DNA of 64,000 nucleotides from Cloacibacterium rupense (GTDB taxonomy: Bacteria; Bacteroidota; Bacteroidia; Flavobacteriales; Weeksellaceae), in assembly GCF_014645495.1 (NCBI RefSeq), contig NZ_BMLV01000002.1, positions 50,988 to 114,987 on the forward strand, in the 5' to 3' direction. Positions 36,065 through 43,183 of the stretch are shown piece by piece (position 1 is the stretch's first letter; each line of letters opens with the position of its first letter). Under the pieces are notes generated by a model, which saw only the letters and a list, made by a program, of their open reading frames with translations, was not told the origin of the DNA and ran no database searches. The translations under genes were made by a program, and so were the position numbers.

Positions 36065-36075
36065 TATATTTTTTT

Positions 36076-37212
36076 TTAAATATTATCTTTAGCTAATTTT
36101 TTTTCACCATCTTCCGCTTCTTTTATTCTTCTTTCAAGATCTTTTCTTTTAGATATATTAGAAGCTACAGCATGTATAGCAGCTCCTGCTACTACGCCTC
36201 CTAAAGCTACTTTACCTATGGTATCTGCATTATGCTCTGCTTCACCTCCAATAATATTCAAATCTCTAGAATAGAAACTGTCTGCAGCATCCCAGAAATC
36301 TGGTGCACTACATCCTAAACATCCGTGACCAGATTGTATTGGATAAGAAATACCTCCATTCCATCTCATGTTTCCACATGTATTATAGGTAGATGGTCCT
36401 TTACAACCTACTTTATAGAGACAATATCCTTTTTTAGCATTTTCATCATCAAAACTTTCTACAAATAAACCAGCATCAAAATACGGTCTTCTATAGCAAC
36501 TATCATGTACACGCTTAGAATAAAAAGCTTTAGGTCTACCTTGAGAATCTAATTCAGGAAGTTTTCCAAAAGCTACTACATGTACTATAACCCCTGCCAT
36601 TACCTCACCAATCGGAGGACAGCCTGGCACATTTATAATAGGTTTATCTGTAATGATTTTATTGATTGGAACAGCATTGGTAGGATTAGGCTTCGCAGCT
36701 TGTACGCAACCTGTAGTTGCACAACTACCCCAAGCAATAATTGCTTTAGCCCCAGCTGCAGATTCTTTTAGAATATCAATGGCAGTTCTACCAGCTATTA
36801 CACAATAGTTACCATCATCACCAATAGGAACAGAACCTTCTACACAAAGAATATATTCGCCTTTATACTTCTCCATTGTAGATTTTTTAGCAGCTTCTGC
36901 TTGGTGACCACTAGCAGCCATTAAAGTAAGGGTATAATCCAAAGAAATTTTGTCTAAAATAATATCCGCTACAATAGGATGATCTGAACGAATAAAAGAC
37001 TCACTACAACAGGTACATTCTTGAAAATGTTCCCAGATTACAGGCAATCTTGGGGTAGTAGCCAATGATTTTGCCACTTGTCCCAACGCAGTACTTTCTA
37101 CCCCCATATAAGCACTAATAAAAGCCACGAATTTCATGAAATCTCTACGTGAATAACCTTTTCTTTCAATGCTTTGAAGATAAGTTTCATTTTGTTTCTT
37201 AGTCTGTTCCAT
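36076..37212 (-). CDS. [NiFe]-hydrogenase small subunit, six-cysteine (oxygen-tolerant) type
   Basis: Electron-transfer subunit with three iron-sulfur clusters. A twin-arginine signal (SRRDFMKF) targets the dimer to the periplasmic face. The proximal-cluster region reads QECTCCSESFIRS (Cys66, Cys68, Cys69) and WGSCATTGCVQAAKPNPT (two Cys). Thus both supernumerary cysteines, which are Gly in oxygen-sensitive enzymes, are present, as in Ralstonia HoxK and E. coli HyaA. Medial/distal cluster motifs follow (HDSCYRRPYFDAG, GYCLYKVGCKGP, GHGCLGCS). A C-terminal hydrophobic helix (GKVALGGVVAGAAIHAVAS) anchors it in the membrane. First gene of the structural operon. Confidence 0.96.
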   Translation of the reverse strand: MEQTKKQNETYLQSIERKGYSRRDFMKFVAFISAYMGVESTALGQVAKSLATTPRLPVIWEHFQECTCCSESFIRSDHPIVADIILDKISLDYTLTLMAASGHQAEAAKKSTMEKYKGEYILCVEGSVPIGDDGNYCVIAGRTAIDILKESAAGAKAIIAWGSCATTGCVQAAKPNPTNAVPINKIITDKPIINVPGCPPIGEVMAGVIVHVVAFGKLPELDSQGRPKAFYSKRVHDSCYRRPYFDAGLFVESFDDENAKKGYCLYKVGCKGPSTYNTCGNMRWNGGISYPIQSGHGCLGCSAPDFWDAADSFYSRDLNIIGGEAEHNADTIGKVALGGVVAGAAIHAVASNISKRKDLERRIKEAEDGEKKLAKDNI

Positions 37213-37451
37213 TTTTTAGGAAATTTTATCTTATAAATATAAATAAATACTTGAATACACAAAATACAATTCAATAATTTATAATTAATTAAAATAATTT
37301 TTACGTAAAACTCAGTAATAACGGCTAGTTTTTGAATATATGTAACATTTGTTACTGAGTAAAATCATAAATTTATCCTAATTAAGTAACTTTTTTTACA
37401 TATAATTTCAACAAAAAAATGTAGATTTGTTACCAAAGAATTAACTAAAAT
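37213..37451. promoter_or_regulatory. Divergent promoter region, hydrogenase operon / hypA operon
   Basis: 239 bp AT-rich. It holds several GTAAC/GTTAC elements: GTAACATTTGTTAC (37342-37355, a palindrome with a 2-nt centre), GTAAC at 37386 and GTTAC at 37429, plus ACTCAGTAA (37310-37318) facing TTACTGAGT (37352-37360). A TAGATTTG -7-like box (37422-37429) precedes hypA. The elements resemble the half-sites near nikR but in looser arrangement. Confidence 0.5.
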
Positions 37452-37793
37452 ATGCACGAACTTTCTATTGCAACCTCAATTCTTAAAACTTCTGAAAACG
37501 AAGTACAAAAAATTAACGGTAAAAATGTGACCGAAATCTTCTTAGAAATAGGTAAAATTTCGGGCGTAGAAATACCATCTTTAGAATTTGTTTGGGAGCA
37601 ATGCATGAAAAACAGTGTTTTAGACGGCGCAAAAGTTCACATTGCCGAACCAGAAGGCTATGCAAGATGCGCAGAATGTAATCACGAATTCAAAATTTCT
37701 AAAATTTATGACTCTTGTGAGCGTTGCGGAAGCCCTTTTAAAGAAATTATTACAGGGCAAGAAATGAAAATTAAAAAATTAATTATCTGCTAA
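37452..37793 (+). CDS. hypA: Hydrogenase nickel incorporation protein HypA
   Basis: Delivers nickel to the hydrogenase large subunit with HypB. A 113-residue protein starting MHELSIATSIL, where Met1-His2-Glu3 form the nickel site. The zinc domain has two CxxC pairs: CAECNHEF and CERCGSPF. It is the first gene of the hypABCE operon, divergent from the hydrogenase structural genes. Confidence 0.96.
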   Translation: MHELSIATSILKTSENEVQKINGKNVTEIFLEIGKISGVEIPSLEFVWEQCMKNSVLDGAKVHIAEPEGYARCAECNHEFKISKIYDSCERCGSPFKEIITGQEMKIKKLIIC

Positions 37794-37819
37794 AATTTAC
37801 AACTTAAAATCTCAAAAAT

Positions 37820-38680
37820 ATGTGCTCAACTTGCGGATGCAGTTCCAACGAAAACGGAATTACTTTAACAAAAATGGGAGAAAACCATCATACGCACCAT
37901 CACCATGATGGTCACATTCACTCTCATGAACATCATCACGGTGAACACTCTCATACTCACGAACATCACCACGAACATGGACATGAACACCATCATGACC
38001 ACGACCACGAACATCATCACCATCATTCTCACAATGTAAATATTGTAGAATTAGAAAAAGATATTCTTCATCAAAATCAATTGGGAGCAGAAAGAAATCG
38101 TGGATTTTTTGAAGCTTTAAATATTTTCGCGATGAATTTGGTGAGTTCACCTGGTTCTGGCAAAACCTCTCTTTTAGAAAAAACAATTGCCGATTTGAAA
38201 GGCGAAATAGAATTTTCCGTAATTGAAGGAGACCAACAAACCACCAATGACGCCGAGAGAATTCACGCTCTTAATGTGCCCGTTCTTCAAATCAACACTG
38301 GTAAAGGTTGCCATCTCGACTCTGAAATGATTGCCAAATCTTTGAAAGAACTAAAACCGAAGCAAAACTCGATTTTAATGATTGAAAATGTAGGAAATTT
38401 AGTTTGCCCTGCAATGTTTGACTTAGGCGAGAACCAACGAGTTGTCATTATTTCAACAACAGAAGGCGAAGATAAACCGTTGAAATATCCCGACATGTTT
38501 TTCAGTTCAAATATCTGTATCATCAACAAGATTGACTTGTTACCTTATCTAAAATTTGATGTAGAAAAATTGAAAGAAAACGCCAAAAAAGTCAATCCTA
38601 ACATCCAGTTTTTTGAAGTTTCGGCCACTTCTGGAGAAGGTATGGAAGCGTGGTACGGATTTTTGAGAGGTAAAATTTGA
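37820..38680 (+). CDS. hypB: GTPase HypB with extended His-rich nickel-storage region
   Basis: GTPase that powers nickel insertion. A 286-residue protein: the N-terminal high-affinity site CSTCGC (residues 2-7), then a striking His-rich tract (residues 23-71, 31 of 49 are His), then the G domain with P-loop SSPGSGKTSLLEK, ENVGNLVCPAMFDLGE and NKIDLL. Such tracts store nickel or zinc in some rhizobial HypB proteins. Lies 26 bp after hypA. With a nickel permease and NikR nearby, storage for hydrogenase assembly is likely. Confidence 0.96.
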   Translation: MCSTCGCSSNENGITLTKMGENHHTHHHHDGHIHSHEHHHGEHSHTHEHHHEHGHEHHHDHDHEHHHHHSHNVNIVELEKDILHQNQLGAERNRGFFEALNIFAMNLVSSPGSGKTSLLEKTIADLKGEIEFSVIEGDQQTTNDAERIHALNVPVLQINTGKGCHLDSEMIAKSLKELKPKQNSILMIENVGNLVCPAMFDLGENQRVVIISTTEGEDKPLKYPDMFFSSNICIINKIDLLPYLKFDVEKLKENAKKVNPNIQFFEVSATSGEGMEAWYGFLRGKI

Positions 38681-38761
38681 TGGAAGTCAGAAGATGGAAG
38701 CTGGAAGTTAATAGCAACCGAAAAACTTGAAACTTGAAACCCTAAACTTGAAACAAAAATT
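38681..38761. repeat. GGAAGTxAGAAGATGGAAGCTGGAAG low-complexity repeat
   Basis: The 81-bp gap between hypB and hypC contains tandem-like GGAAG units (38681-38710) and three CTTGAAAC units (38727-38755). It looks like the degenerate simple repeats found between genes in this genome, and it interrupts an otherwise tight operon. Confidence 0.45.
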
Positions 38762-39022
38762 ATGTGTTTAGCAATCCCAGGAAAATTAGAAAGCATTACT
38801 TCAGAATTAGACGAAGTGTTCAGAATAGGAAGTGTAGATTTTGAAGGAATTAAAAAAGAGGTAAATCTCGCACTCGTTCCCGAAGCTAAAATTGGCAATT
38901 ATGTTTTGGTGCACGTTGGTGCTGCCATCGGAATCATTGACGAAGAGGAAGCAAAAAAAACAATGGACGCACTGAAATTAATGGGCGAAGATTTAGAATT
39001 AGAACCTGAAAACCCTTCTTAA
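38762..39022 (+). CDS. hypC: Hydrogenase maturation chaperone HypC
   Basis: An 86-residue chaperone that holds the Fe(CN)2CO unit with HypD and presents it to the large-subunit precursor. Starts MCLAIPGKLESI; after removal of Met the N-terminal Cys is the iron ligand. The rest forms the small beta-barrel (VLVHVGAAIGIIDEEEA). It precedes hypE by 7 bp. Its usual neighbour hypD is elsewhere in the island. Confidence 0.95.
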   Translation: MCLAIPGKLESITSELDEVFRIGSVDFEGIKKEVNLALVPEAKIGNYVLVHVGAAIGIIDEEEAKKTMDALKLMGEDLELEPENPS

Positions 39023-39029
39023 TTACAAA

Positions 39030-40028
39030 ATGGAAAGCATCAACCTGCAACACGGAAGCGGCGGCGAAAAACAAACCGAACTTCTCAATAATCTGATTTT
39101 CAAAAATTTAGGAAATGAATTTTTAGACAAAAAACACGACGGCGCTTTTCTCAATATTTCTGGGAAATTGGCGTTTTCTACCGATAGTTTTGTGGTTTCA
39201 CCGATATTTTTTAAAGGTGGAAATATTGGAGAATTGGCGGTTTTCGGTACTGTGAATGATGTTTCGATGTGTGGTGCAGAACCGAAATATCTCTCGCTTT
39301 CTTTCATCATTGAAGAAGGTTTTTCGATGGAAGATTTTCAGAAAATTATTAATTCTATAAAAATTGCCTCCGAAAAAGCTGGAGTACAAATTGTAACCGG
39401 CGATACGAAAGTTGTGGAGCGTGGAAAAGGCGATAAAATCTACATCAACACTTCGGGAATTGGTGTAATTTACGAAAATGCAAAAATTGGGATTGAATAC
39501 ATAAAACCGAAACAAAGCATCATCATCAACAGAGATATCGCTTCTCACGGAATGGCGATTATGAGCGAAAGAGAAGGCTTGAAATTTGATTCTGAAATTT
39601 TGAGTGACACCAAAAATCTGAATTTTGAAGTCAAAAAACTCATTGAAAATTTTGGAGAAAAAATTCATTTTCTACGAGATGCGACGAGAGGAGGATTGGC
39701 TTCTGTTCTTAATGAAATTACTTCTGAAAGCAACTTGGGAATTCATCTTTTTGAAGATAAAATTTTGGTAGAAAAACAAGTGAAAAGTGCTTGTGAACTT
39801 TTGGGATTAGATCCGATGTATGTTGCAAATGAAGGAACATTTCTTTGTGTTTGCGACGATGAAATAGCCGATGAAGTTTTAGAAATTTTACAAAGAGTAA
39901 ATCATCATGCTTCTAAAATTGGTTTCATTACCGAAGAACACGCAGGAAAAGTAATTATGGAAAGTGCTTTTGGCGGAAAACGCGTGGTAAATCCTTTAAT
40001 TGGAGAGCAATTACCGAGGATTTGTTAG
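39030..40028 (+). CDS. hypE: Hydrogenase maturation factor HypE
   Basis: Dehydrates the thiocarbamate on its C-terminal Cys to thiocyanate, giving CN for the active-site iron. A 332-residue PurM/AIRS-like ATP-binding protein with LQHGSGGEKQTELLNN, FSTDSFVVSPIFFKGGNIGELAVFGTVNDVSMCGAEP and RDATRGGLASVLNEI. It ends in the required PRIC tetrapeptide, so the functional Cys is intact. Last gene of the hypABCE run. Confidence 0.96.
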   Translation: MESINLQHGSGGEKQTELLNNLIFKNLGNEFLDKKHDGAFLNISGKLAFSTDSFVVSPIFFKGGNIGELAVFGTVNDVSMCGAEPKYLSLSFIIEEGFSMEDFQKIINSIKIASEKAGVQIVTGDTKVVERGKGDKIYINTSGIGVIYENAKIGIEYIKPKQSIIINRDIASHGMAIMSEREGLKFDSEILSDTKNLNFEVKKLIENFGEKIHFLRDATRGGLASVLNEITSESNLGIHLFEDKILVEKQVKSACELLGLDPMYVANEGTFLCVCDDEIADEVLEILQRVNHHASKIGFITEEHAGKVIMESAFGGKRVVNPLIGEQLPRIC

Positions 40029-40036
40029 GTTTTTCC

Positions 40037-40087
40037 TGCCACGAATGCACGAATTAAATATAAAAAAGCATTAGTGTATACGTGGCA
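40037..40087. repeat. Inverted intergenic repeat (TGCCACGAATGCACGAAT type)
   Basis: TGCCACG (40037-40043) pairs with CGTGGCA (40081-40087), with an inner AATGC (40044-40048) / GCATT (40068-40072) pair. It lies between convergent hypE and nrnA. CCACGAAT-type elements are, from recollection, common interspersed repeats in flavobacteria. Confidence 0.5.
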
Positions 40088-40093
40088 AATAAT

Positions 40094-41098
40094 TTAAAAC
40101 TCCTCTCCTTCAATTTTTTCTTTAAAATCGTCAATCGTTTCGTAGATACTTTTGAAATATTTACCACCTGAAGCATTGATATGTCCACCTCCGTTGAAAT
40201 GCGCTCTCGCAAAAGCATTGGTGTCAACATCGTCTTTGCTTCGGAAAGAAATTTTAATAAAATCTTCGTATAAATCTTCCATGAAAAAAGCCGCCATTTT
40301 AGTTCCTGCAATACTCAAACCGTAATTTACAAAACCTTCAGTATCACCTTTTTCAAATCCAAATTCTTTCAGTTCGTCACGTTTTAGATAGAGAATCGCT
40401 ACTTTTCCTTCTTTTACAATTTCTATCCTTCCTAAAATCAAAGACAAAAGATGCAGTCTAGAAACCGAATTGGTATCCCAAGTATTGCTGGTAATCATCG
40501 CAGGATCCGCTCCTTTTTCAATTAAATTAGCCACAATTCTGTGTGTAGTGGCAGAAGTAGAACGAAAACGGAAACCACCAGTATCTGTCATAATTCCTGT
40601 GTAAAGACATTCTGCTACGTTTTGATCTACCAAATCTTCTCTACCAAGCGCTTCTATGAAATGATACACCATTTGGCACGTAGCAGGAATTGTAACATCT
40701 GAATATACAAAATCAAAATTTTCAGGTTGCTGATGGTGGTCTATCAAGATTTTTTTAGCCCAAGATTTCATTAACCAATCTCCTAAAATGCCAATTCTGT
40801 TATGAGCATTAAAGTCTAAACAAAAAATAACATCTGCGTTATAGATAGCTTCACCAGCTGTCTTGCGTTTGTATTCTGCAATCACCACTTTTTTAGCATC
40901 TGGCATCCATTTCAGAAATTTAGGGAAATCATTAGGCACCAAAACAGTAGGTTCTACACCCATATTATTAAGAAAATGTTTTAATCCCAATGCGCTACCA
41001 ATAGCATCTCCGTCTGGATTATAATGAGTGATGATAACTACTTTTTTCTCCGGTGAGAGAAGCTTTTTAATTTCGGAAAGTTGATTGCCTGTAAACAT
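40094..41098 (-). CDS. nrnA: Bifunctional oligoribonuclease / PAP phosphatase NrnA (DHH family)
   Basis: Degrades short oligoribonucleotides and 3'-phosphoadenosine 5'-phosphate. A 334-residue DHH-DHHA1 protein with ITHYNPDGDAIGSALGL, the metal-binding DHH in ILIDHHQQPENF, TGIMTDTGGFRFRSTS, and the C-terminal DHHA1 motif FNGGGHINASGG. The cytoplasmic enzyme stands alone on the minus strand. A possible -7 box (TATATTTG on the minus strand, 41122-41129) precedes it. Confidence 0.93.
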   Translation of the reverse strand: MFTGNQLSEIKKLLSPEKKVVIITHYNPDGDAIGSALGLKHFLNNMGVEPTVLVPNDFPKFLKWMPDAKKVVIAEYKRKTAGEAIYNADVIFCLDFNAHNRIGILGDWLMKSWAKKILIDHHQQPENFDFVYSDVTIPATCQMVYHFIEALGREDLVDQNVAECLYTGIMTDTGGFRFRSTSATTHRIVANLIEKGADPAMITSNTWDTNSVSRLHLLSLILGRIEIVKEGKVAILYLKRDELKEFGFEKGDTEGFVNYGLSIAGTKMAAFFMEDLYEDFIKISFRSKDDVDTNAFARAHFNGGGHINASGGKYFKSIYETIDDFKEKIEGEEF

Positions 41099-41261
41099 TT
41101 TCTTTAAAAAAATTAAGGTTACAAATATACGTTTTTGAAAATGTTTAAAATATACTTATCTCACTAAAACTTTTAAAACCATCAATAAAGCCATTTAAAA
41201 TTAACAATCAATGAGGATTAACACCAATAGAAAAAGAAAAACAATAAAAAACAAAAATAAA

Positions 41262-41292
41262 TTTGTAGAAAATAAAAAAATCCATATCTTTG
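41262..41292 (+). promoter_or_regulatory. Consensus promoter for rpmH
   Basis: TTTG at 41262-41265 and TATCTTTG at 41285-41292 with exactly 19 bp between, matching the Bacteroidota -33/-7 consensus TTTG-N19-TAnnTTTG. Confidence 0.75.
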
Positions 41293-41340
41293 CAACCTGA
41301 AAATTAAAAATAACGTATTACCGATTTAAAGATATAAGTA

Positions 41341-41499
41341 ATGAGCAAGAGAACATTCCAACCATCAGAGAGAAAGAAAAGAAACAAACACGGTTTCAGA
41401 GAAAGAATGTCTACTCCAAACGGTAGAAGAGTATTAGCTGCTAGAAGAGCAAAAGGCAGAAAGAGATTAACTGTTAGCGACGTAAGAGCTAAGAGATAA
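41341..41499 (+). CDS. rpmH: 50S ribosomal protein L34
   Basis: A 52-residue, highly basic protein. It begins [20 protein letters not shown] and continues with [22 protein letters not shown] and VSDVRAKR, which is the L34 pattern through its full length. It is preceded by a near-perfect promoter and followed by a terminator, a single-gene unit. In many bacteria rpmH lies beside rnpA and dnaA; neither is here, as is common in Bacteroidota. Confidence 0.97.
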   Translation: MSKRTFQPSERKKRNKHGFRERMSTPNGRRVLAARRAKGRKRLTVSDVRAKR

Positions 41500-41528
41500 T
41501 AATTTCTTTTAAATTATTATAAAAAATC

Positions 41529-41555
41529 ATGCTTGGAAATTTACTTTCCGAGCAT
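41529..41555 (+). terminator. Terminator after rpmH
   Basis: Stem ATGCTTGGAAA / TTTCCGAGCAT (one G-T pair) followed by TTTTTTG. Confidence 0.8.
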
Positions 41556-41668
41556 TTTTTGTTTGTTAAAATTTTGCTAAAATTTAGGTTAAAAAAAAAG
41601 AATTCTGTATTTTTGAATTTCGTTTTAGGATAATTTTCCTTAATTACCAATTATATCAAAACAAGATT

Positions 41669-42379
41669 ATGCCACATAAAAACTTTGTAGGAGACGATAT
41701 CATCACTCTAAACAATGCAAAGATTGTACAGAAAAATTTCACTGTACTTTCTAAAGTTAATCTTAACATAAAAAGAGGAACTTTTTGCTACATCATCGGG
41801 AAAACAGGTTCTGGTAAAAGTTCTTTACTAAAAGTTCTTTACGGGCAACTTCCTCTAAAAGAGGGCGAAGGCGAAGTAGTAGGTTTTGATTTGCAAAAAT
41901 TAAGAGCTTCTGACGTACCTAACCTTAGAAGAAGATTGGGAATTGTTTTTCAAGATTTCCAACTTTTAACCGATAGAAGCATCGAAAAAAACCTTCAATT
42001 TGTACTAGAAGCTACAGGCTGGAGAGACAAGGGATTGATGAACGACAGAATAGACGAAGTACTTACCAGCGTAGGAATGCAAACTAAAAAGCATAAAATG
42101 CCTCACGAATTATCTGGCGGCGAACAACAGCGTATTGCCATTGCAAGAGCATTACTGAATCACCCAGAATTGATTCTTGCAGACGAACCTACAGGAAATC
42201 TAGACCCTGAAACATCTAATGACATTATGACTTTACTAAAGTCTATTTCCACCGAAAGACAATGCGCAGTTCTAATGGCAACTCACGATTATCATATGAT
42301 ACAAAACTTCCCAGGAGAAGCTATAAAATGTGAAGACGGAGGCGTAGTAGTAATGAGCACTGCTGAACTTTTCGAATAA
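41669..42379 (+). CDS. ftsE: Cell-division ABC ATPase FtsE
   Basis: ATPase of the FtsEX complex, which activates cell-wall hydrolases at the septum. A 236-residue ABC protein: Walker A GKTGSGKSSLLKVLYG, Q-loop FQDFQLLTDRS, signature LSGGEQQRIAIARAL, Walker B LILADEPTGNLD and H-loop MATHDYHMI. The RSIEKNLQFVLEATGW block fits FtsE. No ftsX follows; in Bacteroidota the two genes are often apart, so a LolD-type exporter ATPase is the main alternative. Confidence 0.85.
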   Translation: MPHKNFVGDDIITLNNAKIVQKNFTVLSKVNLNIKRGTFCYIIGKTGSGKSSLLKVLYGQLPLKEGEGEVVGFDLQKLRASDVPNLRRRLGIVFQDFQLLTDRSIEKNLQFVLEATGWRDKGLMNDRIDEVLTSVGMQTKKHKMPHELSGGEQQRIAIARALLNHPELILADEPTGNLDPETSNDIMTLLKSISTERQCAVLMATHDYHMIQNFPGEAIKCEDGGVVVMSTAELFE

Positions 42380-42403
42380 TAATTTTGAAAAAACTATAAA
42401 TAT

Positions 42404-42428
42404 AATCTCTTGCTATTTGTGAGAGATT
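42404..42428. terminator. Hairpin between ftsE and trmN6
   Basis: AATCTCT / AGAGATT stem with an 11-nt loop followed by T-rich sequence, between convergent genes. Confidence 0.65.
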
Positions 42429-42430
42429 TT

Positions 42431-43126
42431 TTATTTTCCAAAAACATGAAAATCTTTGGTCAAATTTAAATATTGGTCAGAATATTTTCTTGGGCTTTTC
42501 TCTATAACAAAATCTAAAACTTCTATTTGCTTTTGCTCATAAGAAAATTCTAAAATATTTCTTTTTAAAACTCCACCTTCAATGCCGAAAATATCAATTT
42601 TTCTAATAAGATTCAATTTGAAACTTTGAGCCAAACGGATAAATTCTTCAGCACAAAACGAAGGAATAATCACAGAAAAAACACCTTTTTCAGATAAATT
42701 TTCTGATGCTTTTTTAATTAAATCATCAAACTCAAGCTCTATTTTTTGCCTCGCCAAAACATCTTTAACAGAAGTGTTTTCTTCAAAAAAAGGAGGATTA
42801 GATACTATTAATTCAAATTTTTCTTGACTGCTAAACTTTTTAAAATCCATCAATTCTACCTTTAATCTTTCTGAAAAAATAGAATTTTTAAAATTAAGAT
42901 GAGCAAGTTCTACTGCATCAGCACTGAAATCAATCGCAAGAATGTTACTCCTTGAATTTCTTTGTGCCAACATTAGAGAAATAAGTCCGGTTCCCGTGCC
43001 AACTTCCAAAATTTTTTGGGCATGCAGCACAGTGCACATTGCCCCAAGCAAGACACCATCTGTCCCTACTCTGAAAACATTTTTGTTTTGCTGGATTGAA
43101 AATTGCTGAAAACGAAAAGGTTTCAT
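42431..43126 (-). CDS. tRNA1(Val) A37 N6-methyltransferase TrmN6-like
   Basis: A 231-residue class I methyltransferase. Begins with FRFQQFSIQQNKNVFRVGTDGVLLGAM, typical of the YfiC family, then motif I KILEVGTGTGLISLMLA and the N6-adenine motif IVSNPPFFEEN (NPPF). It probably methylates A37 of tRNA-Val in the cytoplasm. Other N6-adenine targets cannot be excluded. Upstream is a sensor kinase gene on the same strand, 57 bp away. Confidence 0.85.
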   Translation of the reverse strand: MKPFRFQQFSIQQNKNVFRVGTDGVLLGAMCTVLHAQKILEVGTGTGLISLMLAQRNSRSNILAIDFSADAVELAHLNFKNSIFSERLKVELMDFKKFSSQEKFELIVSNPPFFEENTSVKDVLARQKIELEFDDLIKKASENLSEKGVFSVIIPSFCAEEFIRLAQSFKLNLIRKIDIFGIEGGVLKRNILEFSYEQKQIEVLDFVIEKSPRKYSDQYLNLTKDFHVFGK

Positions 43127-43183
43127 TAATTATTTGATTTGGCTAAAAATTAAATAATGCAGTTTAAGCGACTTTCACAAAAA

